Virus record (IMG/VR): IMGVR_UViG_3300010370_000104
Span: 1-36,220 of that record
Reading direction: 5' to 3' (one strand)
Length of the DNA: 36,220 nt
From: a virus
A program made the position numbers and the translations under genes. The notes below the pieces were generated by a model that saw only the letters and a program-made list of their open reading frames with translations, searched no databases and was not told where the DNA came from. Positions 25,913-33,136 of this stretch are shown here, piece by piece; the first letter of the stretch is position 1, and each line of letters opens with the position of its first letter.

Positions 25913-26887
25913 ATGGGACAAATTGAAGTAACATTATTATTGGATGTGGTTAAAGAAATTTTGGGTCAACCAAAAAAAGAAAACCCAACCAAAGGTCAAT
26001 TCTCTTTTGATTGTCCAGTTTGTTCTGCCGAAAAAGATATGCCTGATGGTGATGGTAAAGGTAATTTTGAGGTCAATCTTAATAAAGGTCTTTATCATTG
26101 TTGGGCATGTGGAGCAACTCACAATACACACGGTTCTATTGGTAAATTAATCACTAAGTTTGGTCGAAAAGAACATAAGAAAAAATTAAAACAGTTGGGT
26201 ATTGTTTTAAGTGAAACCAAAGTTAAAAAGAAAGAAATTCAAGAAATCAGAGAAATTTCTTTACCTGAAGAATTTATAAAATTCAAAGACAGTAATTCAA
26301 ATGATTTAACACATAAAGAAGCTTGGAATTATTTAGTTAAAGGTCGAAATTTAACACCAGAAATTATTGAGAAGTTTAGTATTGGTTATGCAAAAACTGG
26401 TGAATATAAAAATAGAATTATATTACCTTCTTATGATAAAGATGGTAAATTAAATTATTTTACTGCGAGGTCTTGGCCAAGTTGGTTAAAACCAAAATAC
26501 AAAAACCCAGATTTACCGAGAGAAGAAGTTATCTTTAATGAAAACTTAATTAATTGGGATTCTACAATTTATTTGGTGGAGGGTCCTTTTGACCATATAG
26601 TTTTACATAATTCAATACCTATGTTGGGTAAAGAGTTACATTCAAAACTATATGATACGATTATGAAGAAGGCAAACGCGTGGGTTGTTATTTTATTGGA
26701 TGACGATGCTTGGGATAGAGCAAAACAAATATATTCCCAATTAAATGTTGGTCGTTTGCACGGTAAAGTTAGAATAATAAAAATGGCAGAAGGTTATGAC
26801 ATATCACAAGTAAATGAAGAATTTGGTCGTGATGGTGTTATTGATGTTTTACGTTCTGCATTTAAACTTAAGGAAAGTGCAATTTAA
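25913..26887 (+). CDS. DNA primase, DnaG-type with zinc finger and Toprim (324 aa)
   Basis: The N-terminal zinc-binding motif CPVC (C34, C37) and CWAC (C63, C66) matches CHC2/DnaG-type fingers that recognise template. The segment 'NRIILPSYDKDGKLNYFTAR' (~168-186) corresponds to the RNA-polymerase basic domain of DnaG ('RI.FPI.D..G....F..R'). The Toprim domain shows 'IYLVEGPFDHIVL' with E223 and 'VVILLDDDAWDRA' with D263-D265, the metal-binding acidic set; 'MAEGYDISQ' parallels DnaG 'LPEGKDPD'. At 324 residues it is shorter than bacterial DnaG and lacks a helicase-binding C-terminal domain, as in many phage primases. It would synthesise lagging-strand primers. Its stop overlaps the next start (TAATG). 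Confidence 0.85.
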   Translation: MGQIEVTLLLDVVKEILGQPKKENPTKGQFSFDCPVCSAEKDMPDGDGKGNFEVNLNKGLYHCWACGATHNTHGSIGKLITKFGRKEHKKKLKQLGIVLSETKVKKKEIQEIREISLPEEFIKFKDSNSNDLTHKEAWNYLVKGRNLTPEIIEKFSIGYAKTGEYKNRIILPSYDKDGKLNYFTARSWPSWLKPKYKNPDLPREEVIFNENLINWDSTIYLVEGPFDHIVLHNSIPMLGKELHSKLYDTIMKKANAWVVILLDDDAWDRAKQIYSQLNVGRLHGKVRIIKMAEGYDISQVNEEFGRDGVIDVLRSAFKLKESAI

Positions 26888-27090
26888 TGGGTTTTAACAA
26901 AAGATTCATAAATCAAGATGTTTTAAAAACTTTAATTCAAGAAGGTGATATAGAAAAAATTATTGAATATATTAAGAAACCAGATGCTTTGGTTATTATA
27001 GATGATTTTTCAAAAAAAGTTTGTGACGCAGTTTTAAATAACCAAATGGATGTTTTAATTGGAATTATAAATGGCGAGAAAAAGAGATAG
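26887..27090 (+). CDS. Small protein of unknown function (67 aa)
   Basis: A 67-residue, Ile/Lys/Asp-rich, probably helical protein. It overlaps the primase stop by one base and the following nuclease start by 20 bp, so it is embedded in a coupled set. No motif is recognised and there is no signal peptide or membrane helix. It might be a small partner of the primase or of the downstream nuclease, but only position suggests this. Confidence 0.5.
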   Translation: MGFNKRFINQDVLKTLIQEGDIEKIIEYIKKPDALVIIDDFSKKVCDAVLNNQMDVLIGIINGEKKR

Positions 27091-27820
27091 TATTGTTTAT
27101 TTAGAACCAGTTGAACATAAATACTACCACAAAAAAACTGGTGAGGTTTTTAAATCGGTAACTACGGTGTTAAGTATGTTGGAACCACCTTTTAATGCAG
27201 AAGAGGTGGCTCTTGCAATACAAAATCAAGACCCTTCCAAAAAGAAAGAACAGTATCAAAATATGTCACAAGAAGAAATTCTTGCGGAATGGAAAAAAGT
27301 TAATGATGAGGCTAATGAATATGGGACTGAAATCCATGAAATAATGGAACGTTATCTTTTGGCAGATAAAATTTATATTCCTAAAAATGATTACGAAAGA
27401 AAAATAATTTCCAAGTTCCAAGAAATTGACCCTATGACAACTGGTACTATTTATCCTGAAACTATATTGTTTTCGGAAAAATATAAATTAGCAGGAACTT
27501 CTGATATCATTGAAGACTGTGGTGATTACTTTAACGTATGGGATTTTAAAACCAACAAAAAATTACGATACATTTCTGAATACAAACATTGGTTGAATAA
27601 ACCAGTAAGTCATTTAACAGATTGTCAGTATAGTATTTACTCTTTACAACTATCTATTTATGCTTATATGTACCAACAAGAAACCAAAAAGAAAGTAGGT
27701 AGGATGGGTCTTTTTTATCTTAATCCAGAAACGGATAAATTTGAATTAATTCCTGTTATTTATTTAGGTTTAGAGGCAAAAGCCGTTTTGGATCATTGGT
27801 TAGAAATAAATAAAAAATAA
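27071..27820 (+). CDS. PD-(D/E)XK nuclease, RecB/Cas4-like (249 aa)
   Basis: The protein shows the RecB-family nuclease layout: 'GTEIHEIMERYL' with H89; E130 in 'YPETILF'; D145 in 'LAGTSDIIEDC'; the 'VWDFKT' core with D158 and K160; and 'QYSIYSLQLSIYAYMYQQ', the Q-x3-Y helix typical of this group. These residues coordinate metal and cleave DNA, usually as an exonuclease at DNA ends. The N-terminal ~30 residues ('YLEPVEHKYYHKKTGEVFKS') match the leader seen in phage members, which recall 'sVTtvL'. Its start lies 20 bp inside the upstream gene. The placement beside primase and resolvase fits DNA recombination or processing. There is no Fe-S cysteine set, so it is closer to phage RecB-like exonucleases than to classical Cas4. 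Confidence 0.8.
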   Translation: MARKRDSIVYLEPVEHKYYHKKTGEVFKSVTTVLSMLEPPFNAEEVALAIQNQDPSKKKEQYQNMSQEEILAEWKKVNDEANEYGTEIHEIMERYLLADKIYIPKNDYERKIISKFQEIDPMTTGTIYPETILFSEKYKLAGTSDIIEDCGDYFNVWDFKTNKKLRYISEYKHWLNKPVSHLTDCQYSIYSLQLSIYAYMYQQETKKKVGRMGLFYLNPETDKFELIPVIYLGLEAKAVLDHWLEINKK

Positions 27821-27831
27821 ATAAAAAAATT

Positions 27832-28140
27832 ATGCAACAATTAAACGAAACAACTTACAACGAAAAAATTAATGAAGATAAATTAACTTTGGTTAAATAT
27901 AAAGCCAGTTGGTGCGGTCCGTGCAGGGTACTTGCTCCAGCTTTAGACAGTATTATTGAAAAATATCCAGGAGTTAATTTTGGTGAAGTTGATATTGACC
28001 AGAATATGTCTTTAGCTCAGAAAGATAATGTGAGAGGCGTACCTGCAGTTATTTTTTATAAAAACGGTAAAGTTTTAGATACCTTAGTAGGATTACAACC
28101 GTTACAAAATTACATCAGTAGAATTGAATCTTTAAGTTAA
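27832..28140 (+). CDS. trxA: Thioredoxin (102 aa)
   Basis: A canonical thioredoxin of the usual ~100-residue length. The active site 'KASWCGPCRVLAPALDSI' carries WCGPC, and the cis-proline motif is 'RGVPAVIFYKNGKVLD'. It follows a beta-alpha-beta arrangement and is cytosolic (no signal peptide). Known roles of phage thioredoxins are as an electron donor for ribonucleotide reductase or as a polymerase processivity factor. No reductase or polymerase lies in this window, so the partner is unknown. It starts 11 bp after the nuclease gene and overlaps the next gene by one base (TAATG). Confidence 0.93.
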   Translation: MQQLNETTYNEKINEDKLTLVKYKASWCGPCRVLAPALDSIIEKYPGVNFGEVDIDQNMSLAQKDNVRGVPAVIFYKNGKVLDTLVGLQPLQNYISRIESLS

Positions 28141-28502
28141 TGAGTAAAGTTTTTTTAATTGACATCGATGGTACTATCTGTGATGATATCAAAAATGAAG
28201 ATAGTCATTTGTACCCTACAGCAAAACCAATTATAAGTTCTTTAGAAATTATAAATAAGTGGTATGATGAAGGTAATGTTATTACTTTCTTTACAGCAAG
28301 AGAATCTAAAGATAGGCAAGTAACCGAAGAATGGTTAAAAAATAATGGTTTTAAATACCACGCTTTAGTTATGGACAAACCCAGAATTAAAGATGGTCAA
28401 GAATATGTTTGGATTGATAATCGTAAAGTAAGAGCGGTAACCTATTTAGGTACTTGGTCAGAGTTAAAAGAAGTTGAAGCTAAAATACAAGTCTTTGCTT
28501 AG
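28140..28502 (+). CDS. HAD-superfamily phosphatase (120 aa)
   Basis: A small HAD phosphatase with no cap domain. Motif I is 'FLIDIDGTICDD' with nucleophile D8 and acid/base D10. Motif II is T52 in 'TFFTARE'. The lysine of motif III is probably K80 in 'VMDKPR', and motif IV is 'WIDNR' (D93, N94). Length and motif spacing resemble the polynucleotide 3'-phosphatase / phosphoheptose-type small HADs carried by large phages. The substrate cannot be read from sequence. Nucleotide or DNA-end phosphate removal fits its neighbours. It overlaps thioredoxin at the start and shares four bases with the convergent gene at its end. Confidence 0.8.
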   Translation: MSKVFLIDIDGTICDDIKNEDSHLYPTAKPIISSLEIINKWYDEGNVITFFTARESKDRQVTEEWLKNNGFKYHALVMDKPRIKDGQEYVWIDNRKVRAVTYLGTWSELKEVEAKIQVFA

Positions 28503-29056
28503 TCTTTTATTTTGAATTCAATAGTAAGACGGTCATAACCTTTCCAACCTTCTTTAATAATCCAACGGTATTCTAATTCAGATTGTGAAAAAAATCTATC
28601 CTTTGTTTGTACACCAATATTTGATTTAGCTATTTTGTTCAAAATATCGTCATCAATAAATTTTTTTAATTCCCGAATAAAAGAGTTATATCTTTCTTTA
28701 CCTAACTCAGGGTCACCATTACCAAAATATTTTGTCACTTTTTTAATATCTTCTAAGCGAGCAACTTTAATAATTGGTTCAGAATATAAAGTCCAGTTAT
28801 TTAAATTTTTTGAATAATAATCTTTAATTTCTATTTTTTGATTATCACTGGTAATAGCATCATATTTTTCAAAAGTAGAATCTGATGTTGGTATGAATTT
28901 ACTGGCTTTAAAACCTAAAAAAACAATTTTTTCATAATTGTTTTTACCAAAACCTGCCCAAACGATTTTAGGTGACTTTGATGCATGTGTCCAACCCTTC
29001 TCTTCACAGATTAATTTTTCAAATTGAATTCCAGTTTTATTTCTTATTTGTCCCAT
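28499..29056 (-). CDS. Candidate PD-(D/E)XK-type nuclease, unknown target (185 aa)
   Basis: An isolated minus-strand gene whose 3' end overlaps the HAD gene by four bases. I do not recognise a family. The arrangement 'GIQFEKLICEEKGW' followed ~55 residues later by 'KYDAITSDNQKIEIKDY' (D66, E76, K78) fits the (E)...D-Xn-E-X-K pattern of PD-(D/E)XK endonucleases, including restriction-like enzymes. The remainder is Lys-rich with a C-terminal 'RWIIKEGWKGYDRLTIEFKI'. No signal peptide is present. Its opposite orientation and private promoter region suggest separate timing from the flanking genes, as for moron or anti-defence genes. The nuclease call rests on one motif and is tentative. Confidence 0.5.
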   Translation of the reverse strand: MGQIRNKTGIQFEKLICEEKGWTHASKSPKIVWAGFGKNNYEKIVFLGFKASKFIPTSDSTFEKYDAITSDNQKIEIKDYYSKNLNNWTLYSEPIIKVARLEDIKKVTKYFGNGDPELGKERYNSFIRELKKFIDDDILNKIAKSNIGVQTKDRFFSQSELEYRWIIKEGWKGYDRLTIEFKIKD

Positions 29057-29077
29057 TTACTGATTCGTTTATTTAGT

Positions 29078-29095
29078 TTATATTTACAAATATAA
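29078..29095. promoter_or_regulatory. Perfect palindrome in divergent promoter region
   Basis: TTATATTT-AC-AAATATAA is a perfect 8-bp inverted repeat with a 2-bp spacer, centred in the 68-bp gap between divergent genes (29056 minus, 29125 plus). On the minus strand it contains TATATTTG (29094-29087), which fits the Bacteroidota -7 element TAnnTTTG about 30 bp before the minus start. On the plus strand it gives TATATTTA, one mismatch from that element, about 38 bp before the plus start. I see no clear -33 TTTG on either strand. It could be a bidirectional promoter, an operator, or both. Confidence 0.35.
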
Positions 29096-29124
29096 CAAAT
29101 AAAATAAAATAAGTAAAATAAAAG

Positions 29125-30285
29125 ATGTCCGATAAAAAAAGTGTTGTTTTTGAAACGAAGTTAACCCCTGAAGAGACTTTAGAAATCACAAATAGGTTAA
29201 TAGGATTCTATGATAATTTAGAAACCATTCAGGATTATTTCTTGGCAAGAAAAAAAGAAAAGGTAGAAAATATTGACCATGAAAAATATGCTGCAATGAT
29301 GTTTGACAAATTTGACATGGAACCAAAAGATATGAATATTAGTATTGAGGTTATTGACGGTAAACTTTTTAATCCTGCAGTTCAAATTATAACTTCTTTA
29401 CCATTAGAATCTCAGATTGGTCGTCAGATTATGTTAGGGGTTAAAGAAACAACTACCAACAAATGGATTGGTTTTATTCGATTAGCATCACCAGTACTTT
29501 CAATTAAACCAAGAAACGAACTATTTGGTGATATGAGAGTTACAGCAAATGAAGTTAATAAGTTTATGATTAACGGTGCGATTATTGTACCTGTACAACC
29601 TTTTGGTTATAACTATTTGGGTGGTAAGCTTTTAAGTTTAATTTGTTGTTCTCATGAAATAAGAGAATTATTGAAAGAAAAGTACGGTGAAAAGATTGAT
29701 ACTGTCTTTATGGAAACTACTTCTTTGTACGGGGATATCAAAGGTATGAGTCAATACGATGGTTTAAAACCATTTGTTCGATATGGCAGTATGACAGAAT
29801 CTGATATCTTTTTATTCCCTGGTGATGAGGTCTACGATTCTATTAGAAGTTTTATGCGAGGTCATTATGGAAATCCTGAATGGGGTGGTTCTATTGTTGA
29901 CCCAGGACCGTCTGGTCCAAAGATGAGAGAGTTTAATAAGATTCTTTCTATTTTAAAAAACCATTTGAAAGTACAACATCCTTTAAAGTTTAAAGAGTTT
30001 TCCGATTTCACCCAAACTCATATGAAAGCAAAAACCAAGAAAAGGTATTATTATTGTACTTATGGTTATGAAAATGTCTTTCAATATATTGCGAGTAATG
30101 GTACCGTTGATTTAATCAAAAAAGATAATTATGATAACTATCATTTAAATAATTTAATTCAATGGTGGAAAAATAAGGCACAAAATAGATTTCAGAAACT
30201 AAAAGATGAAGCAAGAGTTAGAACTGAAATTGAAATCTATACACCTGAAACTATTGAAGCAGGTAAAATTGACATGGTAAGATAA
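29125..30285 (+). CDS. DUF4338 (DruA-like) protein (386 aa)
   Basis: The central part (residues ~113-225) shows the DUF4338 signature: 'WIGFIRLASPVLSIKPRN', 'VPVQPFGYNYLGGKLLSL' followed by 'CSHEIRELLKEKYG', and 'VFMETTSLYGDIKGMSQYDG'. DUF4338 includes DruA of the Druantia anti-phage system, and members also occur in phages. The biochemical activity is not established to my knowledge. The N-terminal ~110 residues and the Lys-rich C-terminal ~160 residues are unrecognised; the last part includes a helical 'QWWKNKAQNRFQKLKDE'. It begins a plus-strand set with a P-loop ATPase and a Mom-like enzyme, so a role in DNA modification or counter-defence is plausible. Spacing to the next gene is 9 bp. 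The family call is fairly secure; the function is inferred. Confidence 0.72.
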   Translation: MSDKKSVVFETKLTPEETLEITNRLIGFYDNLETIQDYFLARKKEKVENIDHEKYAAMMFDKFDMEPKDMNISIEVIDGKLFNPAVQIITSLPLESQIGRQIMLGVKETTTNKWIGFIRLASPVLSIKPRNELFGDMRVTANEVNKFMINGAIIVPVQPFGYNYLGGKLLSLICCSHEIRELLKEKYGEKIDTVFMETTSLYGDIKGMSQYDGLKPFVRYGSMTESDIFLFPGDEVYDSIRSFMRGHYGNPEWGGSIVDPGPSGPKMREFNKILSILKNHLKVQHPLKFKEFSDFTQTHMKAKTKKRYYYCTYGYENVFQYIASNGTVDLIKKDNYDNYHLNNLIQWWKNKAQNRFQKLKDEARVRTEIEIYTPETIEAGKIDMVR

Positions 30286-30294
30286 AAAATAAAA

Positions 30295-30912
30295 ATGTAC
30301 GTTGAGATATCACCTAGACAATCAGGCAAAACTACAAGGTTAATAGAAGCTTTAGTTTCTCATTTACGTCAAAATGATTACGATAAAGTGGCTATTATAG
30401 CATCAAACATATCCAGAGCTAAATTTATAAAAGAAAAAGTCACTGGTCATCTTTTTAATGTTATAAGACCACACTGGATTGGTAGTGATAATAACTTTAG
30501 ATTACTAGTTAATGATTATTATTTAAATAATGTTGTTATAGCTACTGATGTTAATTCTTTGGTGGGTGAACGTATTGATTACTATTTTTTTGACGACTTC
30601 TCTTCTATTGAACCAAGAAAATTATTATTTGAAAAAAGAATAATTGAAAACGGTTATTATTGTACAACACCTTGTCAAAAAAGGTCAACCATCAATATGA
30701 TAACTAATCATTGTCTATATAATAATATTGAAATAAAATTTTTTAACCCTTGGAATGAAAATAAATTAAAAGAACAAGAAGGTTTTGCTGATTATATTAG
30801 AGAACATATTCTTAATGAGTGGGTTGAATATATGGAAAGCATCGGTATGGATGTTGCTGAATTAAAAGAAAACTGGATTCCAAAATGGGTTAGAAAACAC
30901 AATTTTATTTAA
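30295..30912 (+). CDS. P-loop ATPase, terminase/helicase-like NTPase domain only (205 aa)
   Basis: The N-terminus carries a Walker A-type loop, 'ISPRQSGKTTRLIEAL' (residues ~5-20), lacking the first Gly, as in terminase-type ATPases. Walker B is 'IDYYFFDDF' with D100/D101. A strand 'KVAIIASNISRAKFIKE' follows Walker A as in SF2/terminase cores. At 205 residues it is an ATPase domain without a nuclease or second RecA domain, so it is not a packaging terminase by itself. It lies between the DUF4338 and Mom-like genes (gaps of 9 and 4 bp) and may power that unit. Function unknown beyond nucleotide binding. Confidence 0.65.
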   Translation: MYVEISPRQSGKTTRLIEALVSHLRQNDYDKVAIIASNISRAKFIKEKVTGHLFNVIRPHWIGSDNNFRLLVNDYYLNNVVIATDVNSLVGERIDYYFFDDFSSIEPRKLLFEKRIIENGYYCTTPCQKRSTINMITNHCLYNNIEIKFFNPWNENKLKEQEGFADYIREHILNEWVEYMESIGMDVAELKENWIPKWVRKHNFI

Positions 30913-30916
30913 TCGA

Positions 30917-31714
30917 ATGAAATATCAATTTGAAATAAGGGAAGTTAACAGGGTAGTTGCAACGGATTTTGTTCAAGAAAGACATTACTCAAAGGTAATG
31001 CCAAAATTAACTAAACATTGGTTGGGTTGTTTTTTAGAAGAAGAATTGGTTGGTGTATTGACTTTGGGTTGGGGAACTCAACCATTACAAACAATTAAAA
31101 AGTTATTTCCTAATTTAAAATCAGAAGATTATTATGAGATTGGTAAAATGTGTATGGATGAAAAAATGCCAAAAAATTCCGAATCTCAAATGTTGTCTGC
31201 AGTTATTAAATGGATGAAAAAAAATCTACCAGAAAAAAAGTTTTTATATACATGGGCTGACGGTATAGTTGGTAAGGTAGGTTATGTTTACCAGGGTTCT
31301 AATTTTAATTACGGTGGTTTTATTTGGACAGATATTTATATTTCAGCGACTGGTGAAAAAATACATCCCAGAAGTTCGAAAGCTTTGTTGAAAGAAAATG
31401 CAGAGTTTTTGGGTAAAGATAAATTATTTTGGATGACACCCGATTTTATGGTAACAAGAGGTATTAGAAGAATTCGGGGTAAACAATTTAGATATATTTA
31501 TCCTTTAAATAAAGATGCAAAGAAAATAATGGATAAAGAATCTACGGTCGATTGGTATCAAAAATACCCAAAAGAAGCTGATTTATTGTGGAAAGAACAA
31601 ACAGGAAAAGGTGTCTATGTTAACCTTACTGGTATACCTGAGATGGATTTGAGTATTGTTGAGTATAACGAGAAAAATGTTAATGCTCATAAGAAAAATG
31701 GAAGAATGGTTTAA
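30917..31714 (+). CDS. Mom-like DNA-modification acyltransferase (265 aa)
   Basis: A GNAT-like protein with the features of the Mom family: 'VQERHYSKVMP' near residues 19-29, 'GCFLEEELVGVLTLGWG', 'YYEIGKMCMDEKMPKNSESQ', 'SAVIKWMKKNL' and 'FLYTWADGIVGKVGYVYQGS'. Mom of phage Mu modifies adenines in DNA (methylcarbamoylation) and protects the genome from restriction enzymes. The C-terminal ~110 residues, rich in Arg/Lys ('TRGIRRIRGKQFRYIYPLNK'), may bind DNA. At 265 residues it is somewhat longer than Mu Mom. It follows the ATPase by 4 bp and overlaps the next small gene by 17 bp. The exact modification made here cannot be read from sequence. The family call is good. Confidence 0.78.
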   Translation: MKYQFEIREVNRVVATDFVQERHYSKVMPKLTKHWLGCFLEEELVGVLTLGWGTQPLQTIKKLFPNLKSEDYYEIGKMCMDEKMPKNSESQMLSAVIKWMKKNLPEKKFLYTWADGIVGKVGYVYQGSNFNYGGFIWTDIYISATGEKIHPRSSKALLKENAEFLGKDKLFWMTPDFMVTRGIRRIRGKQFRYIYPLNKDAKKIMDKESTVDWYQKYPKEADLLWKEQTGKGVYVNLTGIPEMDLSIVEYNEKNVNAHKKNGRMV

Positions 31715-31994
31715 TACTTTTTTAAAAGAACACGGATTTACTTTATCACCAGTAATTTTGGACCCAACATCCTTTAGTCCTTATAGAGTGATAAGACATC
31801 CAAAAAAACCAGGTGTTAGTGTTTTAGTTTTGGCAGAAGTAAAAAATGACATTATATCTGACAGGGATAATCACCAAGAATTTGTTGAATACATAGTAAA
31901 AGTAAAAACCAAAGAAATCACCGAAAAATTTGGTGATATTATGGGACCATTTAATCCAAATAAAAATCTAAAGAATTTTAATTTTTACGAATAA
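31698..31994 (+). CDS. Small protein of unknown function after the Mom-like gene (98 aa)
   Basis: The likely start is the ATG at 31698 ('MEEWFNTFLKEHGFTLSPVI'), which overlaps the Mom-like gene by 17 bp. An in-frame ATG at 31656 would give 14 more residues ('MLSITRKMLMLIRK'), but these arise from reading the conserved Mom tail out of frame and the overlap would be 59 bp. The ~98-residue product is mixed alpha/beta with 'SPYRVIRHPKKPGVSVLVLA'. No family is recognised. Its stop is directly adjacent to the stop of the convergent operon. It may act with the Mom-like unit, by position only. Confidence 0.5.
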   Translation: MEEWFNTFLKEHGFTLSPVILDPTSFSPYRVIRHPKKPGVSVLVLAEVKNDIISDRDNHQEFVEYIVKVKTKEITEKFGDIMGPFNPNKNLKNFNFYE

Positions 31995-32570
31995 TTAACG
32001 GTATAAAGTTATTGTACCTTTTTTAAGTTCTCTTACATCACGAATTGATTTATATTCTATAATGTAAAAATAAACACCAGTAGGGCAATTAACACCTTTA
32101 AATGTCCCATCCCAACCTATAGTTAAATCTCTAGTCCCAAAAATTAAATTTCCCCAGTTATTATATATTTCAAAATTCACTTCATTAATATAAGAAGTGT
32201 GTAAATAAATAATATCATTTAAGTAATCACCATTAGGTGTAAAAGAATTAGGGATGATTAAAATCGGTTCTCTACATGTAAAAACCTCAATACTGTATTC
32301 TTGTACAATAGATTCACACATACCGTTATCGATATATGCTGTTACTCTATAATCACCTATTGAACTAAAAGTGTATCTTAATGTGTCTAATTTAGAAGAA
32401 GTGAGTAAAACATCATTCTTGTAAACCTCCCAAAAATAATCACAATTGGGTGTCCCAATAGCAAAATATTCAAAAGACATTTTTTCACCTTTACAAAATT
32501 CAATTTTTTGGTCTTGAGCGAATATTTGTAAACTTAAAAAGGTGAAAAATATTAATAATAATTTTTTCAT
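31995..32570 (-). CDS. Secreted protein with T9SS type B (gliding-motility-associated) C-terminal signal (191 aa)
   Basis: The signal peptide is 'MKKLLLIFFTFLSLQIFAQ', with likely cleavage at IFA/Q, the A/Q boundary common in Bacteroidota. Residues ~25-100 look like an Ig/PKD-type domain ('CDYFWEVYKNDVLLTSS', 'IGDYRVTAYIDNGMC'). Residues ~107-191 match the type B sorting domain: 'IPNSFTPNGDYLNDIIYLHT', 'FEIYNNWGNLIFG', 'GWDGTFKGVNCPTGVYFYII' and a terminal 'KKGTITLYR'. In Bacteroidota this domain directs export across the outer membrane by the type IX secretion system and surface attachment or release. It is the last gene of the minus-strand operon, 2 bp after the previous gene. The domain call is strong. 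Why a phage would carry it is inferred: altering the infected cell's surface. Confidence 0.85.
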   Translation of the reverse strand: MKKLLLIFFTFLSLQIFAQDQKIEFCKGEKMSFEYFAIGTPNCDYFWEVYKNDVLLTSSKLDTLRYTFSSIGDYRVTAYIDNGMCESIVQEYSIEVFTCREPILIIPNSFTPNGDYLNDIIYLHTSYINEVNFEIYNNWGNLIFGTRDLTIGWDGTFKGVNCPTGVYFYIIEYKSIRDVRELKKGTITLYR

Positions 32571-32572
32571 CT

Positions 32573-33136
32573 TTAGTTATGTTCTATTGGTAGTAATAAT
32601 GGTTGTGGTAAAACATCTACTTGCATTATGTTTGTAAAAACACATCCAGCATCTGTATATGTGTAAATTAAATTAAAAGTTCCAGCACCACTTGTTGTAG
32701 GACAAAAATCACTATTAATAACCCCATTACCAGACCAAGTACCACCTGCTGGGGTAGCCTGTAAAGGAACACAGTTAGCATATTCACACATATCTGCTAC
32801 TGGAGTTAGGTTAAGTGTTACATTATAAATAAAAACATCTAATGTCACTATTGGACTTAAACACCCTATGTTATTGGAAGCTTGTACTTGTACTGCACCA
32901 ACTATTAAACCTGGATTGGCATTAGACCAATCAACTTGGATTTGATTAGTTCCTTGACCTCCTGTAATAACACCTGGAGGAGTTACGGTCCAAGTATAAA
33001 TAAGTCCAGCAGTTGGTGTTACTTCGTAGATTGAACCACCTAATTGATAACAAACCGTATCTGGGTTAATTGTTGTTAATTGAGCCCACACTAAAGTGGG
33101 TATGATAACAAATAAGAATGTGAGTAATTTTTTCAT
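32573..33136 (-). CDS. Secreted PKD/Ig-like domain protein (187 aa)
   Basis: The signal peptide is 'MKKLLTFLFVIIPTLVWAQ', with likely cleavage VWA/Q. Two beta-sandwich units follow. The first ('GLIYTWTVTPPGVITGGQGT' then 'QVQASNNIGCLSPIVTLDVF') matches PKD-like domains of Bacteroidota surface proteins. The second ('PLQATPAGGTWSGNGVI' to 'FNLIYTYTDAGCVFTNIMQV') matches the 'TPAGGTWSG.GV' module of the same proteins. The protein ends soon after, with 'LLLPIEHN' and no C-terminal sorting domain. It overlaps the upstream gene by four bases and precedes the type B gene by 2 bp. Without a sorting signal it should stay periplasmic or be carried by a partner. The domain calls are good. Confidence 0.78.
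   Translation of the reverse strand: MKKLLTFLFVIIPTLVWAQLTTINPDTVCYQLGGSIYEVTPTAGLIYTWTVTPPGVITGGQGTNQIQVDWSNANPGLIVGAVQVQASNNIGCLSPIVTLDVFIYNVTLNLTPVADMCEYANCVPLQATPAGGTWSGNGVINSDFCPTTSGAGTFNLIYTYTDAGCVFTNIMQVDVLPQPLLLPIEHN

Noticed and set aside
30295-30912. Large terminase (packaging ATPase)
   Set aside because: The Walker A resembles terminases, but at 205 residues there is no nuclease domain and the gene is not beside head or portal genes.
31656-31994. Longer 112-residue start for the gene after Mom
   Set aside because: The extra 14 residues come from reading the end of the Mom-like gene in another frame; the ATG at 31698 gives a normal short overlap.
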